Positions 23,808-34,805 of a stretch of 64,000 nucleotides of DNA are shown here, piece after piece. Under the pieces are notes generated by a model. The model did not search any database, was not told the DNA's origin, and saw nothing but the letters and a program-made list of their open reading frames with translations. This DNA is from Hirudinaria manillensis. Its lineage: Eukaryota; Annelida; Clitellata; Hirudinida; Hirudinidae. How positions within the stretch are numbered: position 1 is the first letter of the stretch; every line of letters begins with the position of its first letter. Where the stretch lies: NCBI GenBank assembly GCA_034509925.1, contig CM067533.1:2744001-2808000 (forward strand). The letters run 5' to 3'. The translations under genes and the position numbers were made by a program.

Positions 23808-25172
23808 ATGATTTGCGAAAGTTTGAAAGCGCTTTTAGGAAGTTCTGAGGAAAAGGAAAAGATTGACGAGAACTCTTCTTTGTGCAAAAAAGAAATCCGT
23901 TAGTATGTTTTAGTTATTATATAGTTAGTATATTATAATCATTATATAATTAGTATATTATAATTATTATATAGTTAGTATATTATAGCTATTATATATA
24001 TAGTTAATATATTATAGTTGTTGTAAAGTTATATTGTAGTATATTATAGTTACTGTATAGTTATATTGTAGTATATTATAGTTTGTTTATTAGTCTTTAT
24101 TAATATTAGGCGTTCATTTGATAAATGCAATAATAATAATAATATCCTTAAGTCTAAGGCCATCTTTGCAATTCATTAAGATGACAGGTGAAGTCTGCAA
24201 CAAATGTTACAGCTATTGGGCGCTTCTAACCCGTGACTGCTATAACAAGACCTTGTAGGAAGGATTTCATCATCCATATGCATTTAATTAGTACAAATTA
24301 AAAACCTGCGACGATATGTAAGTGTCTGACCAGTGTCAGTGATTGCCCATCCAGGTATTCTGAAGGGATCCTAATCACTATGGTTAAATAATGCACTGCT
24401 AGGGCCTCGTGATTCAACCGCTTGCCTAAGTCCTTGAGTGTAGATGTTTGCAGTCCATGGACTGAAGTTTCTTTGATAATATATATCTTCAAGACTACCA
24501 GACAAATGAAGCACACATTAAAACTCTTTAACCAGGTTTAAAGGAGCGAATCCTTTGAAATAAAACCTTTCACTTTTCTTGTGATTTTGTTAAATGAAGT
24601 TTAATTGTAATGAAATCTTAATAATAAGAAAATAAATGCTCCAAATTAGTGTTAAGAAATCTCTACAACAGTTTTTGATTGATCTTTGCAGACAAAGAGA
24701 TTCCATGGTATTTGGCCGTTTTGATATTATTGAATGCTTTGATTGAAAGCACATCCCTCAATCTGCCATACATGTACTTCAAAGCAGGAGGAATCTTATT
24801 ATCGCTTATGCTTCAGCTGGTTGGTCTTAAAGCAATTGATATTCATATTTTAATAGTATTAAGTGAATGTTTAACATTACATTGAAATATTTTAAAAGTA
24901 AATTTAAATGCTATATTGAATGAAAGGCAAGCTATTTTAATTGTCTTGCTTAATGCGGTTCGCTCATTTTGGATAGAAATTGTAAGAATTTAAAGGTTTT
25001 TATAAAAATATATGGAATAAAATGACGCTTAAATTTGCACTAACGTCAGTGGATCGATAAAGAAGTTCTTAAAAAAAAACAAATTGTGAATAAATTATGT
25101 TAATTTCTCTGACCGACTTCTGCGTCATTTGATCAGTACATGTTCATCAAGTCCATCGACACTAAAAAATAA

Positions 25173-25204
<32 letters not shown>

Positions 25205-28086
25205 CAAAAAGCACATTCAAAATTCTCTCAGTGCGTCTTCCCTGTTCTCATCGGAACGGTATTTGTTTTGGTCGTGTGTGCCAAAAAGAGGAAATGTTCA
25301 TCGTATCAGGACGTGATGAAGAAATACATTGGACCCAAGTTCAGCAACGTGACCTCTGCTTTCATTGCTTTGTACCTTCTCGGGGCGACCACGTCCTACT
25401 TCGTGGCCATTGCCGACCAATGGCAGCAGTGTTGGTCAATCTGGAATTAAATACTTAATTTGTTTAAAGTCTTATTTATAGTCATTTATTTAGGTATTTA
25501 TGTGATATTTTGAATAAAATTGATAGAGGTCAGAATTAATAATTGACAAGTAATTGGAAGTAAATAAATAAATAAATAGAACATTTTGTTTAAAATATGA
25601 ATGAATATTTCTTAAAAATGAAATTTTTGACACTGAAATGGTCGTTGGTGTCGGATTGTAAATTATTTATCTTATTGTAACATCTAACTATTAATTAATT
25701 AATTATTATTGTTATTTATTAATTAATTAAACAGATTAATTAATTACTTAAGTTTAAAGAAAGTCTCCGCCAACAAAATGGGAACTCTCATTAAAAAATA
25801 TGAGAAATTAATGTTATTGTAATTAATTTTATTGTTTCTTGTAATTCAAGTGGTCCATGCCATGTTACCGGGTCTGGTTGAACCCTTGCCCTGGTACGTT
25901 GATAGGAAGTTTCTCATTTGTACCACTTCTGCTTGTATTATGTTACCTCTCAGTTTGTACAAGAATATTGATTCTCTAGAAATTCCGAGGTGAATTTATA
26001 AATTTATTAGTTTAATTCAACGTTTAAAATTCATATATATTCAATTATAATAATTGCAATGATAACAAATATTTTATTGAAATAAATTTTATTTTATGCA
26101 ATTATAAATTTATTCAGTTATAAAGGAATAATTATACCGAACAATTTCTCAAAATTAATTTCAATTTATATAAAATTCAAGAATCCGAGAATTGATAGAT
26201 TTATAAATTCTTAACAATTTCCCAGTTCAATTGCGTTCGTGGCCTATTTTTACTGCGTGTTTCTCGTCAGCGTGAAGTACTTCACTGGTGTTGATGGTTC
26301 AAAGATTGGAAGTATCGTAACCAAGTTTGTCATCAGATGTGACTGAATAATTATGTATTTATATTAATTTATTATTATGTACTTATATTAATTTATTATT
26401 ATGTACTTATATTAATTTATTATTATGTACTTATATTAATTTATTATTATGTACTTATATTAATTTATTATTATGTACTTATATTAATTTATTATTATGT
26501 ACTTATATTAATTTATTATTATGTACTTATATTAATTTATTATTATGTACTTATATTAATTTATTATTATGTACTTATATTAATTTATTATTATGTAAAT
26601 GTTAATTTATTATAATGAAACTTTTCTTGTACATTCTTTTCGATTAACCTCTTTTCAATTGACAAATTAAGTTAAATTGCAATTGATTCGGCTCGTAAAG
26701 TATTGGAATTAATAACCTTTGAAATATGCGGTGTTAAATTTATTACGTAATAGGAGGGCTGGAAACGGCAATGAATCTGATCTAATAGATTTCGTAAGGA
26801 CTTCTGAGACCATCATAGAACATGTTCATAAGACTTGATTTTGTAGAATTATGTAATTAAAGAATTCAATTACTGATATTTATTTGTGAATTTTAATCAT
26901 AAATGATTAAATTATTTTAAAAAATAAATTTTAAATTATTTTAAAAAATAAATTTTAAATTATTTAAAAAAATAAATTTTAAATAAAAATTAGTCGGAAA
27001 TAATATTTTTCCAGCGCACCGACATTTTACGATGCCATCTCAGTCATTCCAAATCTTGCCGTCCTCTGCGACGTAAAGTTTGATTTTGAATTTAATTTGA
27101 AGTAAATATTTAATTATAAATTGCTTGCTAAATAATTTTATGAAAATACTGATCAGGTTAAAATACTGAAATGGGATTCCATACCATTTGACTGAATAGA
27201 TACCTCATGTAACAATACCTCTTGTAGCAATACCTCTTGTGGTTATACATCCCTTAGTAATACCTATCGTCAAAAACAATATAGATATTTTTTTTTTAAT
27301 TCAGTATCGATTTTTTTAACCACATTATAGTTTTAATAATTAACTTAATTAATTTTAAATAATATTAATCAGTTCCACCTGCAAATCCTGCTCTTGTACG
27401 GAGAACGTGAAAATGGAGGTCATGGATATTTGAAGGCAATTGCCATGACATCATTTCTCAGTTTCTCGTTTTATAATCTCATCGGAATTTTTGGATTCCT
27501 CACTTTCGGTTCTTGCGTCCATGTAAGTTGAGATGGATTAATTAATTGATTGATTGATTGATTTAATGGTTACTTGATTAATTAATTGATTGATTGATTG
27601 ATTTAATGGTTACTTGATTAATTAATTCGCGGTTGTTTGGTCATCAAATTAACAAATAAATATTCAACTTATTTACTAATTAATTAAATTAATTAAATTA
27701 AGATAAATTTAATTTTCTAAAAATTAAGATACTAAAATGATACTGTTAAAATTATTGCAAAGACGAAAATGAAAAGAAAAATAAAATAGCGCCATCTCGT
27801 AAACATCTCTGAAATGCAATATTTTTTGGAATTAAAAATTTATGCGGTCGTTCATTGAACAACGATTTTACATTCAAGAATGCATTATTTATGCTTCAAT
27901 TTTTAAATTTAAATAAGTTTAAATTTTATTTATTAACAATTTATTAATAATTCCAGCCAGATATTTTGCTGTCATACAAACCCACAGCTGAAGTCTTGGT
28001 GGCCACTTTTGGAGTTGCGATAAAACTAGCTCTTGCTTATCCAATCATGTCTTTTGTTGCCAGGTAACAACATCCTTCAATAACAA

Positions 28087-28118
<32 letters not shown>

Positions 28119-28153
28119 GAAGAAAATGAATAATAATAATAATAACAAGAAAA

Positions 28154-28187
<34 letters not shown>

Positions 28188-28225
28188 GAAAATGAATAAT
28201 AATAATAATAATAATAACAAGAAAA

Positions 28226-28263
<38 letters not shown>

Positions 28264-28853
28264 TTACTTCCCCACTAGACACGTGACGTATTCCCTGATC
28301 GACAGCTGCACAAAGAAAGATTTCGAAGTTTCCGAAGGGTCGGAAGAGTTCAAAGTTCGTCTCGCGGTGACCTTTTTGTGGTTTGCAGCCTCGCTGCTCC
28401 TGTCGCTGGTCTTCACGGACATCGACAAAATCGCTGTCGTCGTCGGCGGCTTCATGTCGTTCTTGTCGCTCATCTTTCCAGGTTCGAATGTGCCTTTTTA
28501 TTTTTTTGGTTACATTCATTGCATTACCTACTTATTTAATTTATTATTTGTTATGATAATCAATTCCCTTAATGTACTCGATAATAATTAGGCATTGTAT
28601 TAATAGATAATTAATAATAATACATCAATACCATTAATTCATTATAAAATATCCTTATCTTTATTTTGTACCCCTTAAAGGCATTTTGTTCTTCAAATTC
28701 TCCTTAACCGAGTTTCCCAGCCTGAACAAGAAGATTTTTGGTGCAATGTTTTCAATCGCTTGCATCCTTTTGGGTTGCTTAACGGTAGTTTTGAGTCTCA
28801 CGGAGAAAGTCTTTCGGACCGTGCACCCGATGCAGCAAGAATGTAACAATTGA
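23808..28853 (+). CDS. Divergent SLC38A7-like transporter, paralogue C, 10 exons
   Basis: Exons: 23808-23898, 24692-24819, 25232-25430, 25851-25989, 26226-26324, 27015-27072, 27373-27522, 27957-28063, 28279-28481, 28681-28853 (448 residues). Exon lengths 199, 139, 99, 58 and 107 equal those of A and B, with all phases conserved. Retained family features include [37 protein letters not shown]-like FLTFGSCV, DILLSYKPTAEVL and the LSLIFPG exit. The TM1 glycine motif is gone (LLNALIESTSLNLPYMY) and the exon 6/7 junction reads LAVLCD-FHLQILLLYG instead of ICFSYQ-CH. Substrate selectivity has therefore probably changed. The first exon is assigned by an ATG, a GTTAGT donor and phase only, so its start is less sure. 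Confidence 0.85.
23920..24090 (+). repeat. Imperfect AT tandem repeat, intron 1 of gene C
   Basis: Repeated variants of TAGTTAGTATATTATAATTATTATA, about 20-25 bases each, over about 170 bases. Confidence 0.6.
25166..25203 (+). repeat. (AAAT)n microsatellite, intron 2 of gene C
   Basis: A run of AATA tetranucleotides just upstream of exon 3. Confidence 0.8.
26345..26600 (+). repeat. 24-bp minisatellite, intron 5 of gene C
   Basis: About ten near-perfect copies of a 24-base unit (TACTTATATTAATTTATTAT plus TATG) begin about 20 bases after the splice donor of exon 5. The high copy identity suggests recent expansion. Confidence 0.9.
27533..27630 (+). repeat. Two-copy tandem repeat, intron 7 of gene C
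   Basis: GATTAATTAATTGATTGATT followed by GATTGATTTAATGGTTACTT occurs twice in direct succession. Confidence 0.75.
28086..28263 (+). repeat. Compound (AAT)n microsatellite, intron 8 of gene C
   Basis: Four blocks of (AAT)n separated by AAGAAAATG-type interruptions make up almost the whole intron. Confidence 0.9.
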
Positions 28854-29408
28854 AAGCTTATTTCGAGTGGTCAAAGTATTCTATTTATTGAATTAACAAT
28901 ATTTTATTAGTTATATAATATTTTATATTACATAATTTGTCCACTTAATCATTTAAAACGTGAAACTTTCACAAATATTTAAACGATAATAATAGTTTCT
29001 TTTTTAAATTATCAGCTTTTTCTGGACTAAAATCAAATGTTTAGTGAGGCTTATATATTGTATATTTTTATATTTTATGTTCTTGGGCTTAACCATGGGG
29101 GAGAAAGCGCTGAGTCCTGAGATAATTTTTTTTTTATAAACTCGAATTATATTTTGCGGGGTGTTTTTAGCTACTCTCACGGATACAGCAAATAACCGTA
29201 ACTATTACAATTATTAAGTTTTCATCTTCTACGATTAAGTAATTTTCGAAAATTTTCGACTACGTTTAATCATTGTAAATCATGTGTAACAAGCACGTTA
29301 TTAACATTGCATGTTGAAATAAATTGGAAGTTGTGTCTAAATTGATAAATTACGTGCTTTCTTTGCATTGACGATCGATAGATGGAGTAACAGAGATAAC
29401 AGTAACAG

Positions 29409-29945
29409 AGAATTGTCTAAAATAGTGTTTAAGTGTTTATAAATGAGCAAAACTGAACTGAAGTGACGAAGTGGCATGAACACATTAAACCCCAATTCTG
29501 TAAAGGAAGTCATAAGGAACAAGTTGTCGAATGGAAATCGTCAACTAAACAAGTTTCATTATTAATCTTAAAAATAATAATATTTAATTTCCTCAATAGC
29601 TTTAGATATGTTTGAATACTCAACCTCGTGGACACCTACTCATTTTTATAAGTTTCTGTAATACCTGATTCTACAATGAATTATTAAGTTCTCAAAATAC
29701 AATCAGATATTGCTAATGAGATTCTACTTTACAACAAAGTTAATAGCTTAAATTTTGAATGAGCTATTGTTGATGTTCTACCTTTATGACTTCCGAGGTT
29801 TATGTTAAATGTGTATTTTTGAGGCTTAAATATTCGTCCGTTTGTGCCATATAATTATCTTATCGAAACAAATCTTGTAAATTTTTAAAATGTTATATTA
29901 CAATAATTATTAATAATATTTGGGGCTTCAATATTCGTCCTTTTG
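29409..29945. repeat. Duplicated block, copy 1, flanking the LRR gene
   Basis: Sequence starting GAGAATTGTCTAAAATAGTG is about 85-90% identical by eye to 33211-33690, in the same orientation. Both copies contain the minus-strand frame beginning MTSFTELGFNVFM. The LRR gene lies between them. Confidence 0.8.
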
Positions 29946-29993
29946 TGCCATATAATCATCTCATCGAAACAAATCTTTGTAAATATTTCCTAA
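29819..29993. repeat. Local ~65-base direct duplication
   Basis: ATATTCGTCC-G/T-TTTGTGCCATATAAT and its continuation TCGAAACAAATC occur at 29829-29878 and again about 110 bases later. This is a short tandem duplication within or beside duplicated block 1. Confidence 0.7.
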
Positions 29994-31225
29994 CAAGTGG
30001 TATTAGAAATCTTTGAGAAATTTCCGACATTTGAATAATTTACAACTACATAAGGGAGCGCTTTATAAGTATTAGTACATTTGCTTCGTTTCAATAATCC
30101 CACGTTGAAGGTTCACGACAATTTATTGAGACAGAAGATAATCAAGCAATAATACAATTTTATAGCCTGAAATTTGATTTTAATTTCATGAAGATTATTC
30201 GTTTTAAACATCTTGAATTTCATAGTATTTCGTAGAAGAAACTTCGCAAAAGATTTCAGTTGATATCTAAAAATGAATAAATTTAGCCAATAAATCGTTC
30301 CTTAATATTCGATTCTTATATAAAATTTATATCTAAATTATTTATAAGATGGTAAACACAATTCTAAGGAAAAATCTATGAAAATAAGGGTTTATGTAAT
30401 TTTAGCAACTCACGTTGACAATTTCTTTCTCACTGATGACAAAATTTTGGTAAATGTTGTTAAACAATATATATTTAAGATATAATTTAGCTAATCTTGT
30501 GTTCGCATTCTCCAATACATACGTTAAAATGAACTCAAAAATTTGTTGATACTTGAACTGAAATATTAAGAAAGCCTACATTTGATATTGGATCTAATTT
30601 ATATGAATAAACCGAAATGTTTTCTCTAGGTGGAGAATGAAATAAAGAAAAATTGATAATGTCTGACCAAGTCAAAGATCCAAATAAAATGTCCGTCTCT
30701 AAGGCTCTCACATATCGAGTACATGAAATCTGTCTTGTACTTCAATTATTAATATAAAAAAATTAAGAATATTAAAATTAACATATTATCTAAAATATAT
30801 ATACCCTTCGATGAAAAGCAAAATTGACGGCCAGATTGGAAAATTTCCTGCGAACAATTATTTTTTAGTTGGATTTTACGTTTAATAAAATAAATTGATA
30901 ATTACTGTAGAAATGTCGTGCTCCATTGGTAATTACTGTCGAGGGCAAACATAAAGAATCTGAAATTTTCGAATTGTTTAGCTTGATTTAGGCGGCATCC
31001 GATATTTATATACATTAAAATGGTGTTGGAAATATTTTTTAAAGTCATGCAATAGTAATTTATGATATGTAATTGTATACATTATACGAATTTATATGTG
31101 CAATAGACAATAGGGTGCAATAGGATGATGAAACCAAGATAGGTTCGATTTTGGATTACTTACCTTAACTGACGGTTTAGGTCAAAGTGGTTACAATTAT
31201 AATCTTCCATAGCTGTCAGAATTAC

Positions 31226-32824
31226 CTAATAATCGGTAATTATTGGTATACATATTTGCGAATAGCTTGAATAGTAATCATGACAAACCTTTTCCAAATT
31301 CTTCCACTGAGTATTTGTTATGTGACTTAATATAAATTTTAATCCTTGCGCAATACTATTTGTTACTAAGCGCTTACAAAGCCTGGTTTCATCATTGTTG
31401 AAGCTTGCCAGCATAGAATCCAAGTCCTTACCACAACCAACCTACAATGGGCTATTTATCAAAATTCAATGATACAAAATTCATTAATATGCTTAAACAA
31501 TCATTACTATTTTTGCAGTTGCTTCAATTCCAGGAAAGTTATCGCCTATAAACGAAAAAAAGCTGAAATATTCCAGATTTTTCGCTTTTAAAATTTCTAT
31601 ATCAGCAGTTCTTAACCTGTTAAAATTAGTAAAATATTTTTGTCAACAACGATAATAGTAATAAGGCCTGTTGCAAATACCAGAGCTTCTTGCAAATTTT
31701 AAGCAATTGATTCATTTATTTAAGAGGTGTATATAGAATAGTTAATAGAGACGATTGGATGTGCTCCCGCAAATTATGACTTCGCCTATATCGATTGGAG
31801 ATTCTAATTTTTATTGGGAGCAGTTCCAATCTTTGATTATAATGGTTATTAATTATAATATGATATATATTTGTTATAATACTGCATATTTTGTGAAACT
31901 TACTTTTGATTACCACCTCCCAAATGCGTAAAGCTTAGTCGTTTTAGATGTGGATAATTATTTAATTGGCCAAAATATTCGCATTCTTCCATAATAAATT
32001 GTGGATATACTACGGTTAAAGACCTAAGAAATAAAAAAATTGTTTGCTTTTTTATAAATGGTTCAATAATCATCTTATACAAAAGTTACTTTTCGACCTA
32101 CCTAAGTGTTTTAAGATGGCGAACGCATTTCCATAACGTTGGATCAAGCAATTTAACAAGAATAAGAGTTTTTAAATGTTCTAAGTATTCAATTGAATTC
32201 ATAAAATGTTGAATTTCCATTGTAGGCTCGTAACTACAAAGGTTGCATAATTCCATGTATTCCAAATTCTTGGAACAGGACTTAAAATCTATATGTAATA
32301 GTGTGTCCGCTGACGTCACTTCGAAATCTATTATTAACTTCTTTAACATTGGAAAGGAAAGTGGATTTTCCATACTTTCTAATCTTTTCGTATTACTGAA
32401 GTTAAATAATAAAATATACAATATCTTAAATATACATTAAAAGGATTAGATTTCTTATAACTTACGAAATATATTCATCCATAGAATCCATGGAAATTCT
32501 GTAACATCCAATGTGAAGAATTTCAAGATTTGGGGAAGCTACTCTCACTAAAGAATGTATCTCTGTGGTCATGACGATCTGGCGGATAGCTAATTGTTTG
32601 ATGGGCAAATGACTGTTTAAAAGTCCTATCAAGTCACTAGCTTTATAATATCCTATTAAAAGATCGATATTGACCCAATTAAGATTATCCCTAAAAGCAA
32701 GGCAGGGCCTCAGATATTGTGAAGGTATGTCCCAGCCAATTTTCTTTCCTTTTAGTTGTATATCTTCAAAAAGATGAGGGGGTAAGCGAATGCCTTCTTT
32801 TAGGACTGTTGGATAAAGAGACAT
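31226..32824 (-). CDS. Leucine-rich-repeat protein, 5 exons, function unknown
   Basis: Exons on the minus strand: 32466-32824, 32102-32395, 31904-32023, 31508-31616, 31226-31441; phases join perfectly to 365 residues. Introns are 66 to 287 bases. The protein contains irregular leucine-rich repeats with the spacing of F-box/LRR-type or RNI-like proteins: SPNLEILHIGCYRI, FPMLKKLIIDFEV, SKNLEYMELCNLC, LEHLKTLILVKLLDP, YPHLKRLSFTHLG and AKNLEYFSFFSFIG. A possible degenerate F-box-like start (LPPHLFEDIQLKGKK) is too weak to call. There is no signal peptide or membrane helix, so a cytosolic or nuclear scaffold role is likely. An in-frame stop lies just before the chosen ATG, which fixes the start. 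Direct repeats flank the gene, hinting at a local duplication. Orthologue not recognised. Confidence 0.8.
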
Positions 32825-33095
32825 TTTTTAAAGTTTTTTGAAAATATGAATTTGTTGGCTGTGAAACGATTGAATCGCTTTATTAATTGTCATTATATAA
32901 ATTAGTTTATTTTATTATTTAATGTTTTGTTTATTGTCTTATGTTTGATGGATTTGCATCAGTAAATCTAAATAATTTCTAGCTTATTCGAAAGAATGTA
33001 TGATTCTATAAATTTGAGTCGTTTTAGCCTAATAAACTCACTATTTAACATTATGAAAATATATAGTCTAATTCTTATTAAGTAAATTATTTAAA

Positions 33096-33311
33096 TCAGA
33101 TATTACCATGCCCTCGAAACTGATCAACGTTTAAGAACACTTGGTCAAAATTTATTGCTGCTATTTTCAAGAGGGTAGCTCTCAAACTTGTTAGCTTTGA
33201 CACCGGAGAATTGTCTAAAATAGTGTTTAAGTGTTTATAAATGAGCAAAACTGAACTGAAGTGACGAAGTGTCATGAACACATTAAACCCCAATTCTGTA
33301 AAGGAAGTCAT
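33096..33311 (-). CDS. Short hypothetical frame in duplicated block 2
   Basis: A 71-codon frame starts MTSFTELGFNVFM and continues with a hydrophobic helix-like segment (LRHFSSVLLIYKHLNTIL) and SLRATLLKIAAINFDQVF. A diverged copy of its first half is present at 29.3-29.5 kb. It lies upstream of the LRR gene on the same strand, but no splice joins them in frame. It could be the 5' exon of another LRR-family gene or a decaying duplicate. Confidence 0.3.
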   Translation of the reverse strand: MTSFTELGFNVFMTLRHFSSVLLIYKHLNTILDNSPVSKLTSLRATLLKIAAINFDQVFLNVDQFRGHGNI

Positions 33312-33690
33312 AAGGAACAAATTGTCTAATGGAAATCGTCAACTAAACAAGTAGAATTTTTATTATTAAAAATATAATATTTAATTTCCTCAATAGCTTT
33401 AGAAGTGTTTGAATACTCAACCTCGTGGATACCTACTCATTTTTTTAGGAAGGTCCTTAATACCTGAGTAACCAATGAACTCAAAACTTCCCGAAATATA
33501 AATCAGATATTGGAAGTGAGTTTCTCTCTTTGCAGTTCTGATTCTTTGTATGGTTTATACCTTAGATGTCAAAAGCGCTTTAGTTAAATCATTTCCTATT
33601 TAATTTGCGAAGATTTAAATGCTAGTAAATGATAATGTTTTATATTTTTATTGCTAAGTAATCAATAATAAATTTGGGGCTTCAAAATAT
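33211..33690. repeat. Duplicated block, copy 2, flanking the LRR gene
   Basis: Direct repeat of 29409-29945, including the shared segments CAACCTCGTGGATACCTACT and TTTGGGGCTTCAA. Identity falls off at both edges and small indels are present, so the duplication is not recent. Confidence 0.8.
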
Positions 33691-34296
33691 TTAAAAATAT
33701 AAAATTTAAAAAACTAGGGGTAGATTGTAATATCGGATCTGTAGGAGAGCAATAAAATTTTAATTTATACTAAAGTTATAAATATACCAGGCGTTGGGTA
33801 AGGTTGTGATACTTGCATGACCCTCTCTTCAACAGGCTATTGTGGTTTCATTTTTTTAGGAGAATTTTTATTAATGATGAATTTAGAGCCAAGATATAAA
33901 GCTTAAAAGATTCCTTAATAAAATAATAATAAATATTCTTTGAAATTTACTAGTTACTATTTCACGATCGATTTTCATAAATGATACAAAAAAAAATTAT
34001 CCCCAGCACACCCCTTGGATTATGAATTTACAGCATCAACGGAGAATGAAATGAGAGTGGAACATAAGCTCCCGTCTTCAAATCCCAGCAAGGGATGCGC
34101 TGCTCCATGTTTTCCATCAACACCTACTCAGGCGCCACCTACTGGGACGTGGAAAAGTATCCAAATCGCAGACATTTTCAGAATAAAAACATTGGAAAGA
34201 TGAGGAAAGAATGGCGTCGTTATTTATTCCTGCCGGTGCTTCGGGTTTTATTCATTTTCATTTAAAATATTTATTCATTTATAATTCGTGAATACT
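33691..34296. other. Intergenic, no gene recognised
   Basis: AT-rich. One short plus-strand frame (34015-34203) shows no family similarity. Confidence 0.45.
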
Positions 34297-34740
34297 AATA
34301 CCCGGACGAACACACCTTCGCTCTTCATCTCATCTCATGTTCCTTGTCCCCAGATCACACAGCGTCAAGTTTGGTGACCGCTTCTTCTACGTCAATTGTG
34401 CCAAAACATGGAACGCACTCCCCGTTCACATTCAAAAAGCCGCTACACCTGTCATTTTTAATGCCAATCAAAAGACTCATTTTTTTTTAATCAATGTTAT
34501 TCTTAATTAAATTAGACTATTTTATTATGATCATTAATTGTTCTTCATATTCTCATTTATTTATTTATTTTTTAATCGTCTTCGTCGTTTATTCTCACTA
34601 TTTCATTTTATTGTAATCGATTGTGTTTGTGCTAAAGTGCGTTGCAGTGCCTTGGCATCCTAGGACTTGGATAAAAAAGGCACTTAAAATATTTGCGGAA
34701 TTGAATTAAATTGAATTGAATTAATTCAATACATTACTTT
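34297..34740 (+). mobile_element. 3' fragment of a LINE (non-LTR retrotransposon)
   Basis: A plus-strand frame reads RSHSVKFGDRFFYVNCAKTW, then NALPVHIQKA and a phenylalanine-rich end. This is the C-terminal signature of CR1/RTE/L2-like ORF2 proteins (R-S-x-G-x-R-F, then WN-x-LP-x-x-I). It is followed by a 3' UTR and a tail of GAATT-type repeats (34690-34735). The upstream parts of ORF2 are missing, so this is a 5'-truncated, dead copy. Confidence 0.7.
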
Positions 34741-34766
34741 CCGACGAAGATAAAGTCACTAATGAA

Positions 34767-34805
<39 letters not shown>

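Larger units (their letters stand above)
28854..31225. other. Intergenic region downstream of gene C, with repeats
   Basis: There is no recognised gene. It contains copy 1 of the duplicated block (29409-29945) and a local duplication of about 65 bases (29819-29882 and 29929-29993). The remainder is AT-rich and unassigned. Confidence 0.5.

Noticed and set aside
26345-26600. Regular repeat array as a possible CRISPR-like locus
   Set aside because: Units are contiguous with no unique spacers, and the sequence is an intron of a eukaryotic gene.
28037-28519. 160-codon minus-strand frame with long Tyr runs
   Set aside because: Antisense of the (AAT)n microsatellite and of exon 9 of transporter C.
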